DNA of 64,000 bases, taken from assembly GCA_963836915.1 (NCBI GenBank), contig CAWILH010000002.1, forward strand, positions 4,222,760-4,286,759, read 5' to 3'. The DNA is from Cryomorpha sp963836915 (lineage in GTDB: Bacteria > Bacteroidota > Bacteroidia > Flavobacteriales_D > Cryomorphaceae). Position 1 is the first letter of the stretch. Every line of letters begins with the position of its first letter. Under the pieces are notes generated by a model, which was not told the DNA's origin, searched no databases, and was given only the letters and a program-made list of their open reading frames with translations. Below, piece by piece: positions 25,486 to 36,087 of the stretch. The translations under genes and the position numbers were made by a program.

Positions 25486-25912
25486 TTATTCCAAAGCAAC
25501 CCTTATCTGTTGGCTATAGCCAGAAGTCGCAGTAACCACGAGCACATCCATCCCCGCAGCGGGATCGGCAACTACGATTTTCATCTTTTGGGCATTTGGC
25601 ATGCTCGCGTCAAATTCCATTTCCTTTCCGATGGTATCTTACAGGCGCACTTAATTGGGGATCTCGCTATTAAAGAAGTCGGTATAAAAAATTCCGTTTT
25701 AGAGTTTGCTGAAGCCAATCTGAAGCGCGCGATTCTTCATGGACTGGCAGCGGAGAAGCAAATTTAACGAACTTCGGCTGGTCTGTTTTGTCGCTTAAAT
25801 ATACTTTTTCAGCGCCTTCAAAAAGTCGTGCGGCATCTACGCCGGTAAGTGTTTGACCCGAGGTGGTCAGAGAGATCAGAATGGTGGTCGTGATTAAAAA
25901 AAACTGTTTCAT
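25486..25912 (-). pseudogene. Broken secreted protein, N-terminus like an M4/M36 protease propeptide
   Basis: From the ATG at 25912 the minus strand encodes a signal peptide (MKQFFLITTTILISLTTSGQ) and about 60 residues (LTGVDAARLFEGAEKVYLSD, FVKFASPL, DWLQQTLK) that resemble the start of FTP-type propeptides of Bacteroidota metalloproteases. The frame then breaks; a neighbouring frame continues GIFYTDFFNSEIPN, stop, VRL, stop, DTIGKEMEFDASMPNAQKM, VVADPAAGMDVLVVTATSGY and ends. No catalytic domain is present. Two stops and a shift make it a pseudogene; the protease link is tentative. Confidence 0.5.
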
Positions 25913-26412
25913 ATTAAAAGCTGAGATCAAGGTTAACGAGTGCAAAATATAGATTATTCCAGATAGAAACCAATAAAGTTGGTCGAAGATAATTTAATTA
26001 TTGGAATCATAATTCGACCGCCGGTCTACATTTTTGGAGCTCTGATAATTTTATTGGGAGAGCGTTTCCAAGGCGTTTTTGCAGAATTACCTGTATCGGA
26101 AAATCAAGATTGGCTTGGCGAAGGCCTGCCATCTAGGATTGGAAAACAGGATAGGCATTTAAAAGAACACGAACTAAACAGATAAGCTGAGATCAAAAGC
26201 TGCTTGGTCCGATCCAGGCAGAAGGTTGAGTTTATATGCGAATTTATGGCGAGACCAAAATCTACGAACTACCTGACCTCTCATGTCTTTTCAATTGACG
26301 CACTGCAATTCACCAATCGACAAAGAATACTATTCATTGAAGGCATTTGGACTCTGTCCCTTGATTGCCCGATCGAAATTTATTTTCCCAGCCGGGATGG
26401 CCAAATTGTTGA
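25913..26412. other. Non-coding decay-zone spacer
   Basis: No coherent gene in any frame; the short open frames here lack family features. The promoter of the pseudogene at 25486-25912 would lie at its left end. Confidence 0.4.
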
Positions 26413-27156
26413 TCACAATATCTTCCTAATTTTATTTTCAAATTCCTTTCCGTCGCCGATTACCAATTTATCATTTTCAAAAGTCATCGGAATCCCATCT
26501 TCTACCATTTTAACGATGCCATTCCGGTCTATGAATATATTCTTCGGGCAGCTTTGGATACCCAGCTCTTCGGCAAATCCTTTTGCACCGATTATATGTT
26601 CAAAGTTAAATGTATGTTTATCGAAAAAGGGTTTGGTTTTGTCTTCTCCTTCATGCGTGATGGCAATAAAATCAACTTCATTTTCATATTTTAGTTTCAG
26701 TTCATTCAAAACAGGCATTTCGTCAATACAGGGTTTGCAGCTCGTAAACCAAAAATTGAGAACGGTCGGTTTTTCTATTTTGGATAAATCAATCTGCTTT
26801 CCGCCCATTGTGGTCAGCGCAGTCGAAGGCAGCTTTTTATTCAGAAAATCAAAAATCCCTTCTTTTTGTTCTTCTTGCATTCCTTTGAGGGTGGTACTTC
26901 CGAGATTGATGTTCAGCGCATAAGTTTTAATGATGGAGTCTTTTTTGACAATGCTATCTGTAAATGTTGTAGTTACGGAAGCATCTTTAAATTTTTTCGT
27001 GAGTCCTTCGTGCATGCCTTCCACGTTTTCTTTAAATTTCTTTTCAGTGACAACTTCTCCGGTCATTGAATTTTTATAGTACACTTCTTTCGGCTGCTCA
27101 GTTTCACAGCCAAAAATCAATAGGGTCAATAGGAGTAAGATGGTAGAATTTTTCAT
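26413..27156 (-). CDS. TlpA/ResA-like thioredoxin-fold lipoprotein
   Basis: The 247-residue lipoprotein has lipobox IFGC at residue 17. After a polar region of about 85 residues comes a thioredoxin fold: NFWFTSCKPCIDEMPVLNEL with the CxxC redox pair, FIAITHEGED, and the cis-proline segment GIQSCPKNIFIDRNG. Such proteins reduce disulfides or help cytochrome c maturation in the periplasm. Here the gene is alone, next to the decay zone. Its specific partner is unknown. Confidence 0.88.
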   Translation of the reverse strand: MKNSTILLLLTLLIFGCETEQPKEVYYKNSMTGEVVTEKKFKENVEGMHEGLTKKFKDASVTTTFTDSIVKKDSIIKTYALNINLGSTTLKGMQEEQKEGIFDFLNKKLPSTALTTMGGKQIDLSKIEKPTVLNFWFTSCKPCIDEMPVLNELKLKYENEVDFIAITHEGEDKTKPFFDKHTFNFEHIIGAKGFAEELGIQSCPKNIFIDRNGIVKMVEDGIPMTFENDKLVIGDGKEFENKIRKIL

Positions 27157-27464
27157 GATTGGTGGATATTGATTTTATTTGATTGGCAGACTTTCTGTCG
27201 CCTTGTTCCTCGCATATTAAATTAACCTTACTATCCTGCTCAAAACATCTACGTCATTCACTTCCAAAGCATTAATAAAGCCGCTTCAAATGTAAGCGTA
27301 TTACGCAAGCTATCCAATAGGCTACGATGTGTTTTCTCTGGCTGGATCATGGCGGCGATGGGCCATGATGTATTTGGTCAATTGCGCCGTATATTTCCGA
27401 ATCAATCGAGATTGAAAGTTTTCATTTCATCGCTGAGGGGATGATTTGCTCAAAGCTCGAAGAA
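27157..27464. other. Intergenic, nothing recognised
   Basis: 308 bp holding the promoter of the TlpA-like gene on one side; no ORF or repeat seen. Confidence 0.4.
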
Positions 27465-28658
27465 TTATAGCTTCATTATTTTTTCGACAGCGACAGATTC
27501 TTTTGAACTTATTCTCATGTAATAGATGCCCCTTGGAAGAGTTGAAATGTCTATACTCGTGTCAAGGTCAAGGTCTCCTTGGCTTAGTATGATGGCTCCC
27601 AGCTCATTGAACAGTTCTATCTGGATAATCTTGTTGCCACCATTATTTCTGACGTAGAATTTCTCATCAGCGGGATTTGGATAAAGGGTATAAGCCTTTT
27701 TATCAGGGAAAATAACATCGAGCAGATCGTTTTCAATAATTTTGCGAAAAGCGTGAAATTTCCAATTGTCAATTCTGCTATGACTGAGATTATTGGTCAG
27801 GCTCAGTACCCCGTATGATATGTATTCGGTACCGTTCTCAATTTTGATCAAGGAGCTTCCACTTTCGCCTGGGATACCGCTTGTATTTAAAATCGCTATT
27901 GAAGCATCGGAGAATATATCGGCTTTTCCAAAATTATAATAAAGGGTATCGCCGTTGTATTGGTTTAAATCAATTTCTGAAATGGTAGCGGCGGGATAAG
28001 TGAATTTATAAAAGATGCCGCTGGATAAATGGCTATTGTCGCTATCAAAGCCTATGCTGATCCAACCTGTAGACATCCCTATCGGTTCTTCCAATTCTAG
28101 TATTGCAAAGTCTTCACCTCCAAAGCTCCAGTTTTTTATTAGATAAATCTTTGCGACCTGTGTACAATCAAAATCCGGATTGGCCAATCCATTATTGAAA
28201 ACGGGGCAAGCCCTTATCGCACTGAGATTAATGGTGTTCGTGTTGATGCCCGAAACACAATGAGCTGCTGTGAGAACATGTTTGGCACTTATCATATTCC
28301 CTGAGCAAAGATCGCCGAGTGTATCAGCCTTGGCTGAGAATAACTTTATGCTCGTCCTGATCGGAAAATCGGTAAGATCGAAATCGGTCATTACCTTCCG
28401 CTTGATGGTGAAATTGCTGTTTGGGTAGATGTTCGTATCGGGAAAGGCCGTCGCCATTGACGCAATTTTTGAATTAAAATTGCCACGAAAATAAGGGGTA
28501 GAACCACTTGATTTGGAACTACCATAAGGCTTCACAGCAATAGAGTCTACAGAACCGCTCAAGAGATCAAATACCAAAATCACCTTTTGCTGTCCACGAC
28601 AGCTGAAGGCCGCAGCGATCATGATCAATGCACCGATTATTTTTCTTCTTCCCCGCAA
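27465..28658 (-). CDS. Secreted trypsin-like serine protease with type IX sorting domain
   Basis: A 397-residue protein with an N-terminal signal (GALIMIAAAFSCRGQ) and a chymotrypsin-fold domain: His in VLTAAHCVSG, Asp in GGEDFAILELEEP and Ser in SGIPGESGSSLIKI. The last about 75 residues form a Por secretion tail (YTLYPNPADEKFYVRNN, ending RISSKESVAVEKIMKL), which directs export by the type IX system and surface attachment. The catalytic triad is complete. It is a single gene and likely digests extracellular protein. Confidence 0.9.
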   Translation of the reverse strand: MRGRRKIIGALIMIAAAFSCRGQQKVILVFDLLSGSVDSIAVKPYGSSKSSGSTPYFRGNFNSKIASMATAFPDTNIYPNSNFTIKRKVMTDFDLTDFPIRTSIKLFSAKADTLGDLCSGNMISAKHVLTAAHCVSGINTNTINLSAIRACPVFNNGLANPDFDCTQVAKIYLIKNWSFGGEDFAILELEEPIGMSTGWISIGFDSDNSHLSSGIFYKFTYPAATISEIDLNQYNGDTLYYNFGKADIFSDASIAILNTSGIPGESGSSLIKIENGTEYISYGVLSLTNNLSHSRIDNWKFHAFRKIIENDLLDVIFPDKKAYTLYPNPADEKFYVRNNGGNKIIQIELFNELGAIILSQGDLDLDTSIDISTLPRGIYYMRISSKESVAVEKIMKL

Positions 28659-29106
28659 GTGGCGTCAAAATTTAAGATCATCAAAATGCAATTTAATTCT
28701 TTAACGATCTCCACATAGCTTTATTGGACTCAAGCATTTTGGTAAAGAGCTTTGATGTTCAATTTTATCGTGAAAGTTGCCCTTTTGCGCTTGGTCGGTC
28801 TTTGAATTTTAAAAACAGGTATTTGAGCCATGGGCGCCAATTGGAAATTGAAAAGCGAAGGCATTTATCTTTCTGAAAATTACAGCGGTTGAAAAACGCC
28901 AGCACAGAATGCAAGGCTGTTGATATTAGAACCAAAGTGATGGGCAAGGGAAATTAGAGCATTGGATTTGGCTGATTGCCTTAAACTCTTAAGTATTGCG
29001 TTGTAGGTCTCAAGGTAGCACAGCGAATAGGTATGACCCGAATCTGCCTATATTTGGACAGTTACCATCTTCTTCATTTTCAGATGACCAAAGCCTTTTT
29101 ATTACT
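28659..29106. other. Divergent intergenic region, nothing specific recognised
   Basis: 448 bp between divergent genes must contain both promoters. No repeat or palindrome stood out. An in-frame upstream extension to 28996 lacks family features, so the ATG at 29107 with its signal peptide is the better start. Confidence 0.4.
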
Positions 29107-32100
29107 ATGAGACTCCTATTGCTATTCCTTACCACACTATTTTTTTCGGTGCATTTATTTTCTCAATCCCAGATTATGGTGAAAGGTAAAGTATTGGACA
29201 GCAGCAGCCAGGATCCGCTACCATTTGCCTATGTGAGCCTCAAAGGTTTTGCACTGGGAACGGTGACCAATGGCGATGGGGAATTTCTGCTTAATATCCC
29301 ATCGTCGTATGAAGACGAAAGTCTGGTCTTTTCTTATCTGGGATACCTTCGAGAAACCCTGTCGCTAGACGGCCTGCGCGATATGAGCCCAATCTTGGTT
29401 TATTTAAAAAAGGATGTGGCAGAGATCAAGGAAGTGGTGGTGAAGCCGACCGAGAAGATATCGGCTAAGCAATTATTGAAAAGGGTCATGAAGAATATCG
29501 AGATCAACTATGCCCAAGCCCCTGTAAACTTAGATGGGTATTATAGGGAGACCGTAGCCGAGAATGGCGCATTTATATCCTATTCTGATGCGGCCGTTCA
29601 AATCCATTACGCCCCATATCAGGAGCAATCCTATAGTTGGAGTGATTATCGAATGGAAGCGCAATCATCGGTCTCTTCGTTGAGCAATTATGATTTATTC
29701 AGTGGAAGGAGCCTTCACCGGGGTCATTTTCATGCTCAGACGATCAACCAAGACCAGGCCAAAGTGATCGATTCCCGATCCAGTTATAATCTAACCAAAA
29801 CAGATATGAATGCCAATGTTCAGGCGGGCCGATGGGTATTTTCAGTAAAGACTACCTAAAGTATAAAGCTGCTTTTTTTAGCGACAAGAAATTCAGGAAA
29901 TTTGATTTTGAACTCGGTGAAGTGCTTATGAGTGGTGTGGGCTATGTTTATGTTCTATCCTTCCGTACATCCTTGATCAAAGAAGATCTGGAAGAACTCG
30001 AAGCTAAGAATCGAATGAGGGCCTTCTATAAGGCTTCCCGCAATAAAGTCTTGCAAGGCAAAATCTATGTCGATAAGAAAAGTTACGCTGTGCTCAAATT
30101 TGAAGCTTCCGTTCCGACGGAGTTCAAGAAGTATTTCTGTAGTTATACCACGATGAATTACAAGCATTTCGATTATAAGCTAAACATAGAATACCAAAAA
30201 ATAGGGGATAAGTACCACTTGAAATATTTGCGCCATGAAGACGAATTTATCTTTGAAGATACGCTTACAAACAATACCACCCCCTACTATGCGGTGAGCC
30301 AATTTTGGGTAGATGAAGTGACCACCGATGGTGTAGGGCATTTTGATGAGACCGAAGTTTTTGCCAATATGGCCACCAATCAATTGTTTGATTTACCGCT
30401 AGCGTACAACGCAGACTTCTGGGCAGCGTATGGCAATAAAAACGCATTGGCACTTATCCCGGATAGCATTCGGAAGGATATGGAAGTTGGGATGCCATTG
30501 GAACAGCAATTTGCCGATAAGCATAACCGCAACGACAGCTTACCTGCTCCTATTGCCAAAAGAATACCTGTAGAAACCACTCTGCACGGTACGCGCATGA
30601 CCGATGATTATGCTTGGATGAAGCAGCCCAAAAACCCACTTCAAAATCAGGATATCAAGGATTATTTGGTGGCCGAAAATGATTATGCCGATAATTATTT
30701 TATACCGCTCAGAAAGAACCAGCGCAAGCTCTTTAAAGAATTGACGGGCCGGGTGGAGAAAGAAGATGAGTCAATTCCGCATGAGCAGGATGGGTATTGG
30801 TACCAGACCAAGTGGACTGAAGAGCATGAATATCCGATCTATCTCCGTAGAAAAGAAGGGGAAGAAGTTTGGGATACTTTGATGAATGTGAATGCATTGG
30901 CCAAGGAGAAGGACTATTATTCTGCGGGTGGCTTGAGTGTAAGTCCGAATACCAAACTCATGCTCTACTATGAAAATACCACGGGCAGTGATAAGGCCAT
31001 CGTGAAATTTAAGAACCTTACCACAGGTCAATTGCTCAGAGATTCAATGACCAACGTATCGGGTATGCTGTGGTTGAATAATGATCAGCTACTCTACACA
31101 TTGCAGGAGCCCAAAACCAACCGCATCTATCAGCTCAAGCTGCATACCTTGAACGAGCCCCAACAGAGCGATTCCTTGCTTTATCAAGAAGATGATCCCC
31201 GATTTCAAATTTCGATAGCGAAATCAAAATCGAAGGAGTACGTCTATATGAGCATCTCCAGCACTAATACCAACGAGGTACATTTTATGAATTTGAAGTC
31301 AGTTGACAAAGGATTTCACCTTATGGCACCGCGCGAAGGCAGGCATGAGTATTCGGTAACAGATTACCAGAACGAATTTTACATTATCAGCAATAAAGAA
31401 ACCTCAGATTATGAAGTATTTAAATGTGATGAAACCGCCTATACGAAGGCAGATTGGATGAGTTTCTTAAAGCCTAAAAAAGGAACACGGCTCTCGAGCT
31501 TTATAATTTTCGATGACTTCATGGTGATCGGCGAAACCGAAAAGATGGAGAATCGATTGAAAATTATCGATAAGGAAAGCGGTAAATCCCACTACCTCAA
31601 AATCAGGGAAGACATTCACTTGATCTCAGCAGGCCATAACCCCGATTTTGACACCGATACCCTGCAGTACTCTATGGCCTCGATGAAAACACCCACCGAA
31701 GTTTATAATTACCATATGCGGACCGAAGAAAGGCGGTTGGTGAAGAAACAGGAAGTGAAAAATTATTTTGGTGGCGGTTGGATAAAGCATGAGCGGGTAT
31801 GGGCAGAAGCTAGAGATGGTACCATGATTCCTATTACCCTTCTTTATCGCCGCTGGGACGTCAAAAAAAGAAATAATTATAAACGGATGTTCATGACTTC
31901 GTACGGTTCGTATGGCATCGGCAGTGAATCTGGTTTCGACGCTTCCGTATACAGTTTGATAAGCCGGGGTTTCGTGTATGCAATCCCTCATGTGCGCGGT
32001 GGTGGAGAGCTCGGGCAAGCATGGCACGATGGGGGTAAAATGATGGATAAGCGAAATACTTTTACTGACTTTGTCGATTGCGCGGAGTTTCTCGTTGAAG

Positions 32101-32693
32101 AAGGCTATGCACAAATCGGGAATATCGTAGCCGAAGGGGGCAGTGCCGGGGGCTTATTGATGGGCGCGCTGGTAAATATGCGTCCCGATCTCTTCAAAAT
32201 GGTGATCCTCGATGTTCCATTTGTAGATGTGATGAACACCATGCTGGATGATAAGCTGCCCTTGACCACGATAGAGTATGAGGAATGGGGCAATCCCAAT
32301 GAAAAGAAGGCCTTCGACTATATGATGTCTTATAGTCCTTATGATAATGTGAACGCTCAGGACTATCCGCATATGTTGTATACTACGGGCATTAACGATA
32401 CACGGGTAGGCTTTTGGGAGCCGGCAAAAATGGTGGCGAAGCTGCGAAGGCTGAAAACAGATGATAATTTACTTTTGCTGAAAACGAACCTGAACGCCGG
32501 CCATGGCGGCGGCTCTGGGCGATATGACGGTTATAAGGAGCTGGCCTTTAAATATGCCGTGATTTTTGAGATTTTCGCAGATGATATTTTGGAAGAAGCC
32601 GCCGAGAAGGCTGCTGCAGAAAAGGCTGCTGAAGAAAAGGCTGATGAAGATGAAGCTGCCGCGAAAAAGGCTGGAGCGAATGTTGGGGAGTGA
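29107..32693 (+). CDS. Carboxypeptidase-like regulatory domain fused to an S9 oligopeptidase (one-base frameshift)
   Basis: From the ATG at 29107 there is a signal peptide (MRLLLLFLTTLFFSVHLFSQ), a carboxypeptidase-like regulatory domain (MVKGKVLDSSSQDPLPFAYV) and DUF5686-like sequence (AKQLLKRVMKNIEINYAQAP). One missing base in GGGCC at 29826-29830 shifts the frame; restoring it joins the segment to 29832-32693. After about 500 residues a complete prolyl-oligopeptidase (S9A, oligopeptidase B-like) follows, with Ser in EGGSAGGLLMG, Asp in TTGINDTRVGFWEP and His in NAGHGGGSGR. The tail is Ala/Glu/Lys-rich. About 1195 residues in all, much longer than the about 700 of the family. I know no standard protein of this architecture. 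Confidence 0.82.
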
Positions 32694-33266
32694 TAAGATC
32701 TTTAGTTAGTCTTGGACCGAAGGTTTCAAACTTTGGGTTCTTGGCGCTTCATTTTTGACCGACCGGAATTTCGCAAAAACCTTTACTTTCCAAAATCCCC
32801 CCGTTAGGAAATTCCAGTACCCTAAATTCGGTTTCAAGGCAGTATTCAAAAGGTTTAAGAGTCGATCTGCAAGGCTCTTAATTGTTGCTTTAGCTGGCTA
32901 AAGCAAGAAAGTGGAATGCGGCAGATAGTTTTTCATAATCAAAGTGCCCATCCCGTAAAATCAAAATTTCATGATTTATGCTTCCTATTCAAACATGAAT
33001 TTTCCATAGATCATTCCATTGAATGGTTAGTTGCTGATAAATAGCTGTTCTTAATCCGAATTAGAATCGAGCTAAAGCTTCTAGCTCTTTACACTCTCCT
33101 ATTCTTCTCCAACGCATTGGCGGAAGCCCACACTCCTTCATGACCTTCACCCCAACCTTGCTGCTGAACCAAATCTAAAGTAAAATGTACCTTTGGCCGA
33201 AAGCCAAGGATTGGGCATGATGATAAACAATCCGATACCACTGGAACTAATATTAAACGATTCGAT
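32694..33266. other. Intergenic region upstream of fbaA, nothing recognised
   Basis: 573 bp without a credible ORF. It should hold the fbaA promoter. No AGTGT-N7-ACAC operator is present here. Confidence 0.4.
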
Positions 33267-34337
33267 ATGAGTAAGAAATTTAAAGCGGGTGTGCTTCACG
33301 GACAGGAAGTTACAGACTTGCTCAACTATGCCAATGAAAATGATTTTGCCATACCCGCCGTCAATGTCATTGGAACCAATTCAGTAAATGCCGTGCTCGA
33401 AACAGCCCGTGAGCTTAATTCGCCCGTGATTATTCAATTCTCCAATGGAGGCGCCCAATTCTTTGCCGGTAAGGCCTTAGACAATAGTAAGCAGCTGGCA
33501 TCAATCTCGGGTGGGGTGAGCGGTGCGATGCATGTGCACGAAATGGCCAAGGTTTACGGCGTACCCGTAATACTCCATACTGATCACGCCGCCAAAAAAT
33601 TACTCCCATGGATCGATGGACTGCTTGAAGCTGGCGAAGACTTCTACAATAAGAATGGACAGCCGCTCTACAGCTCGCATATGCTCGACCTTAGTGAAGA
33701 GCCGATCGAAGAGAATATCGAGACCTGTGTCAAGTATTTTGAGCGAATGGACAAGATGGGCATGACGCTCGAAATAGAGCTAGGAGTGACCGGCGGCGAA
33801 GAAGACGGCGTGGACAATAGCGATGTAGACAGTTCGAAGCTCTATACCCAGCCCGAAGAAGTGGCGTATGCTTATGAACACCTGCTCAAGATATCACCAA
33901 ACTTTACAGTGGCAGCTGCCTTCGGTAATGTGCATGGTGTGTATAAGCCGGGCAATGTATCGCTGAAGCCTATTATTCTAAAAAATTCACAAGATTATAT
34001 CCAGAAGAAATTCAATACGGAAAAGCAACCTGTTAATTTTGTGTTTCATGGTGGCAGCGGATCTTCGCAAGCAGATATTCGCGAAGCCATTTCTTACGGT
34101 GCGGTAAAAATGAATATCGATACCGATATGCAATGGGCATTTTGGGATGGTGTCCGCGGGTTCTATCAAGGAAATGAAGGATATCTTCAGTCTCAAATTG
34201 GAAATCCTGATGGAACAGATAAGCCCAATAAGAAATTTTACGATCCCCGTAATTGGTTGCGAAAAGGAGAAGAGAGCTTCGTAGAGCGACTTACCCAAGC
34301 TTTTGACGATCTAAACTGCATGAACCGAAACGCTTAA
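33267..34337 (+). CDS. fbaA: Class II fructose-bisphosphate aldolase
   Basis: This enzyme cleaves fructose 1,6-bisphosphate to triose phosphates. At 356 residues it is the long class IIA type. Zinc ligands lie in ILHTDHAAKKLLPW, GNVHGVYKPGNV and FVFHGGSGSS; other motifs are ELGVTGGEEDGVDN and YGAVKMNIDTDMQWAFW. It is followed after 7 bp by pgi, forming a small glycolytic operon. Intact. Confidence 0.96.
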   Translation: MSKKFKAGVLHGQEVTDLLNYANENDFAIPAVNVIGTNSVNAVLETARELNSPVIIQFSNGGAQFFAGKALDNSKQLASISGGVSGAMHVHEMAKVYGVPVILHTDHAAKKLLPWIDGLLEAGEDFYNKNGQPLYSSHMLDLSEEPIEENIETCVKYFERMDKMGMTLEIELGVTGGEEDGVDNSDVDSSKLYTQPEEVAYAYEHLLKISPNFTVAAAFGNVHGVYKPGNVSLKPIILKNSQDYIQKKFNTEKQPVNFVFHGGSGSSQADIREAISYGAVKMNIDTDMQWAFWDGVRGFYQGNEGYLQSQIGNPDGTDKPNKKFYDPRNWLRKGEESFVERLTQAFDDLNCMNRNA

Positions 34338-34344
34338 AAACCCT

Positions 34345-35994
34345 ATGTTTCCCAAAATACCTTTTAAAGCAACAACTGCATATAGGCAGTTGGAAGAGCA
34401 AGCTATACGATTCGGCGGCAAGCATATGCGCGATCTTTTTGACGAAGATCCCTTGCGATTTGAAAAATTCTCCAAGTCGTTTGAAAGTATACTGATTGAC
34501 TATAGTAAGAATAGAATCGATGAAGAAGTACTTGAAGCATTATTGGCGCTGGCCGATGAATGTAAGCTCCCAGAAGCCATAAGCTCCATGTATGCCGGAG
34601 AGAATATCAATCAGAAAGAAGGCAGGGCGGTGATGCATTTGGCATTGCGAGAAACCGGCGATAAGCCAGTATTCGTGAATGGAGTAGACGTAATGCCCGA
34701 TGTGAAAAGGGTGCTCAATCACATGAAGCGCTTTTCTGAAAAGATTATTTCTGGCGCATGGAAGGGGTATACTGGCAAGGCAATCACAGATGTGGTGAAT
34801 ATAGGGATAGGCGGTTCAGACCTCGGGCCAGTGATGGTTACCGAAGCCCTGAAGTCTTTCTCCAATCACTTGAAGGTACACTTCGTGAGTAATGTAGATG
34901 GAACCCATATCGCAGAAACTTTCAAGCGGGTTGATCCGGAGACCACCTTGTTCGTGATCGCTTCAAAGACCTTTACCACACAAGAAACCATGACCAATGC
35001 CCATACCGCGCGCGATTGGTTTATCGGTTCCGGAGCAACAGAGCAAGACATTGCTCAGCATTTTATTGCCTTGAGCACCAATACCGAAGCCGTGGAAAAG
35101 TTTGGAATCAATCCCGAAAATATCTTTCGATTTTGGGATTGGGTAGGGGGGCGATATTCCCTATGGTCGGCCATAGGACTTTCTATCGTGCTCTCCATCG
35201 GCTTTGAAAATTATGAAAAACTACTCCAAGGTGCCCACGCTATGGATGGTCACTTCGAAGCAGAAGGTGCCCGCAGCCTGCCCGGAATAATGGCGCTTTT
35301 GGGTATTTGGAATAATAATTTTCTCGGCGCACAGAGTCATGCCATACTGCCCTACGACCAGTATATGCATCGTTTTGCCAGCTATTTCCAGCAGGGCGAT
35401 ATGGAGAGCAATGGCAAGTCGGTAGATAGGCTAGGGAATGATGTAGACTATCAGACGGGGCCCATTATCTGGGGCGAACCCGGCACCAATGGCCAGCACG
35501 CATTCTATCAGCTCATCCACCAGGGCACCAAGCTTATACCCTGCGATTTTATAGCGCCGGCGAGAAGTCAAAATCCGATTGGCGATCACCACGAGAAGTT
35601 GATGGCCAATTTTTTTGCACAGACAGAAGCCCTTATGCGTGGCAAGACAAAGGCAGAAGCCCTCGATGATATGCAAAGGGTAGGCATCGACGAGAAGCGT
35701 ATTCAAGATGTGCTACCACATAAAGTCTTTAAAGGCAACCGGCCTACCAATTCTATTCTAGTGCAAGAGATCGATCCCTATACCTTGGGCAGCTTAGTGG
35801 CTATGTATGAGCATAAGATTTTTGTGCAGGGCGTGATCTGGAATATTTACTCCTTTGATCAATGGGGAGTAGAATTAGGTAAAGTCTTGGCCAAGAATAT
35901 CTTAGTTCAACTCGAAGGGGATGAACATGTATCAAAGCATGACTCAAGTACCAATGGCCTGATCAATAAGTATAAAGAATGGCGTATCGCTTAG
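34345..35994 (+). CDS. pgi: Glucose-6-phosphate isomerase
   Basis: Interconverts glucose 6-phosphate and fructose 6-phosphate. The 549-residue protein shows NIGIGGSDLGPVMVTEALK, ASKTFTTQETMTNA, the family signature WDWVGGRYSLWSAIGLS, GDMESNGKSVDR and GEPGTNGQHAFYQLIHQG, in normal order and length. Cotranscribed with fbaA. Together with pfkA at 14 kb it supplies the upper glycolytic steps for sugar from the maltose locus. Confidence 0.97.
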   Translation: MFPKIPFKATTAYRQLEEQAIRFGGKHMRDLFDEDPLRFEKFSKSFESILIDYSKNRIDEEVLEALLALADECKLPEAISSMYAGENINQKEGRAVMHLALRETGDKPVFVNGVDVMPDVKRVLNHMKRFSEKIISGAWKGYTGKAITDVVNIGIGGSDLGPVMVTEALKSFSNHLKVHFVSNVDGTHIAETFKRVDPETTLFVIASKTFTTQETMTNAHTARDWFIGSGATEQDIAQHFIALSTNTEAVEKFGINPENIFRFWDWVGGRYSLWSAIGLSIVLSIGFENYEKLLQGAHAMDGHFEAEGARSLPGIMALLGIWNNNFLGAQSHAILPYDQYMHRFASYFQQGDMESNGKSVDRLGNDVDYQTGPIIWGEPGTNGQHAFYQLIHQGTKLIPCDFIAPARSQNPIGDHHEKLMANFFAQTEALMRGKTKAEALDDMQRVGIDEKRIQDVLPHKVFKGNRPTNSILVQEIDPYTLGSLVAMYEHKIFVQGVIWNIYSFDQWGVELGKVLAKNILVQLEGDEHVSKHDSSTNGLINKYKEWRIA

Positions 35995-36087
35995 CCGCAT
36001 CGGTTCATTTGTAACCAATGCCTATCTGGTCTCGTAAAGTCTCGCAAACTAATTGCCCGCTAGGGCGACTAATCAAAATAAGAGACT

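Noticed and set aside
25354..25767. Plus-strand ORF of 137 residues
   Set aside because: Its His/Tyr-rich composition matches the antisense shadows of real genes here; the minus strand carries a signal-peptide remnant.
26204..26923. Plus-strand ORF of 239 residues
   Set aside because: It is antisense to the TlpA-like lipoprotein gene, which has a lipobox and CxxC motif.
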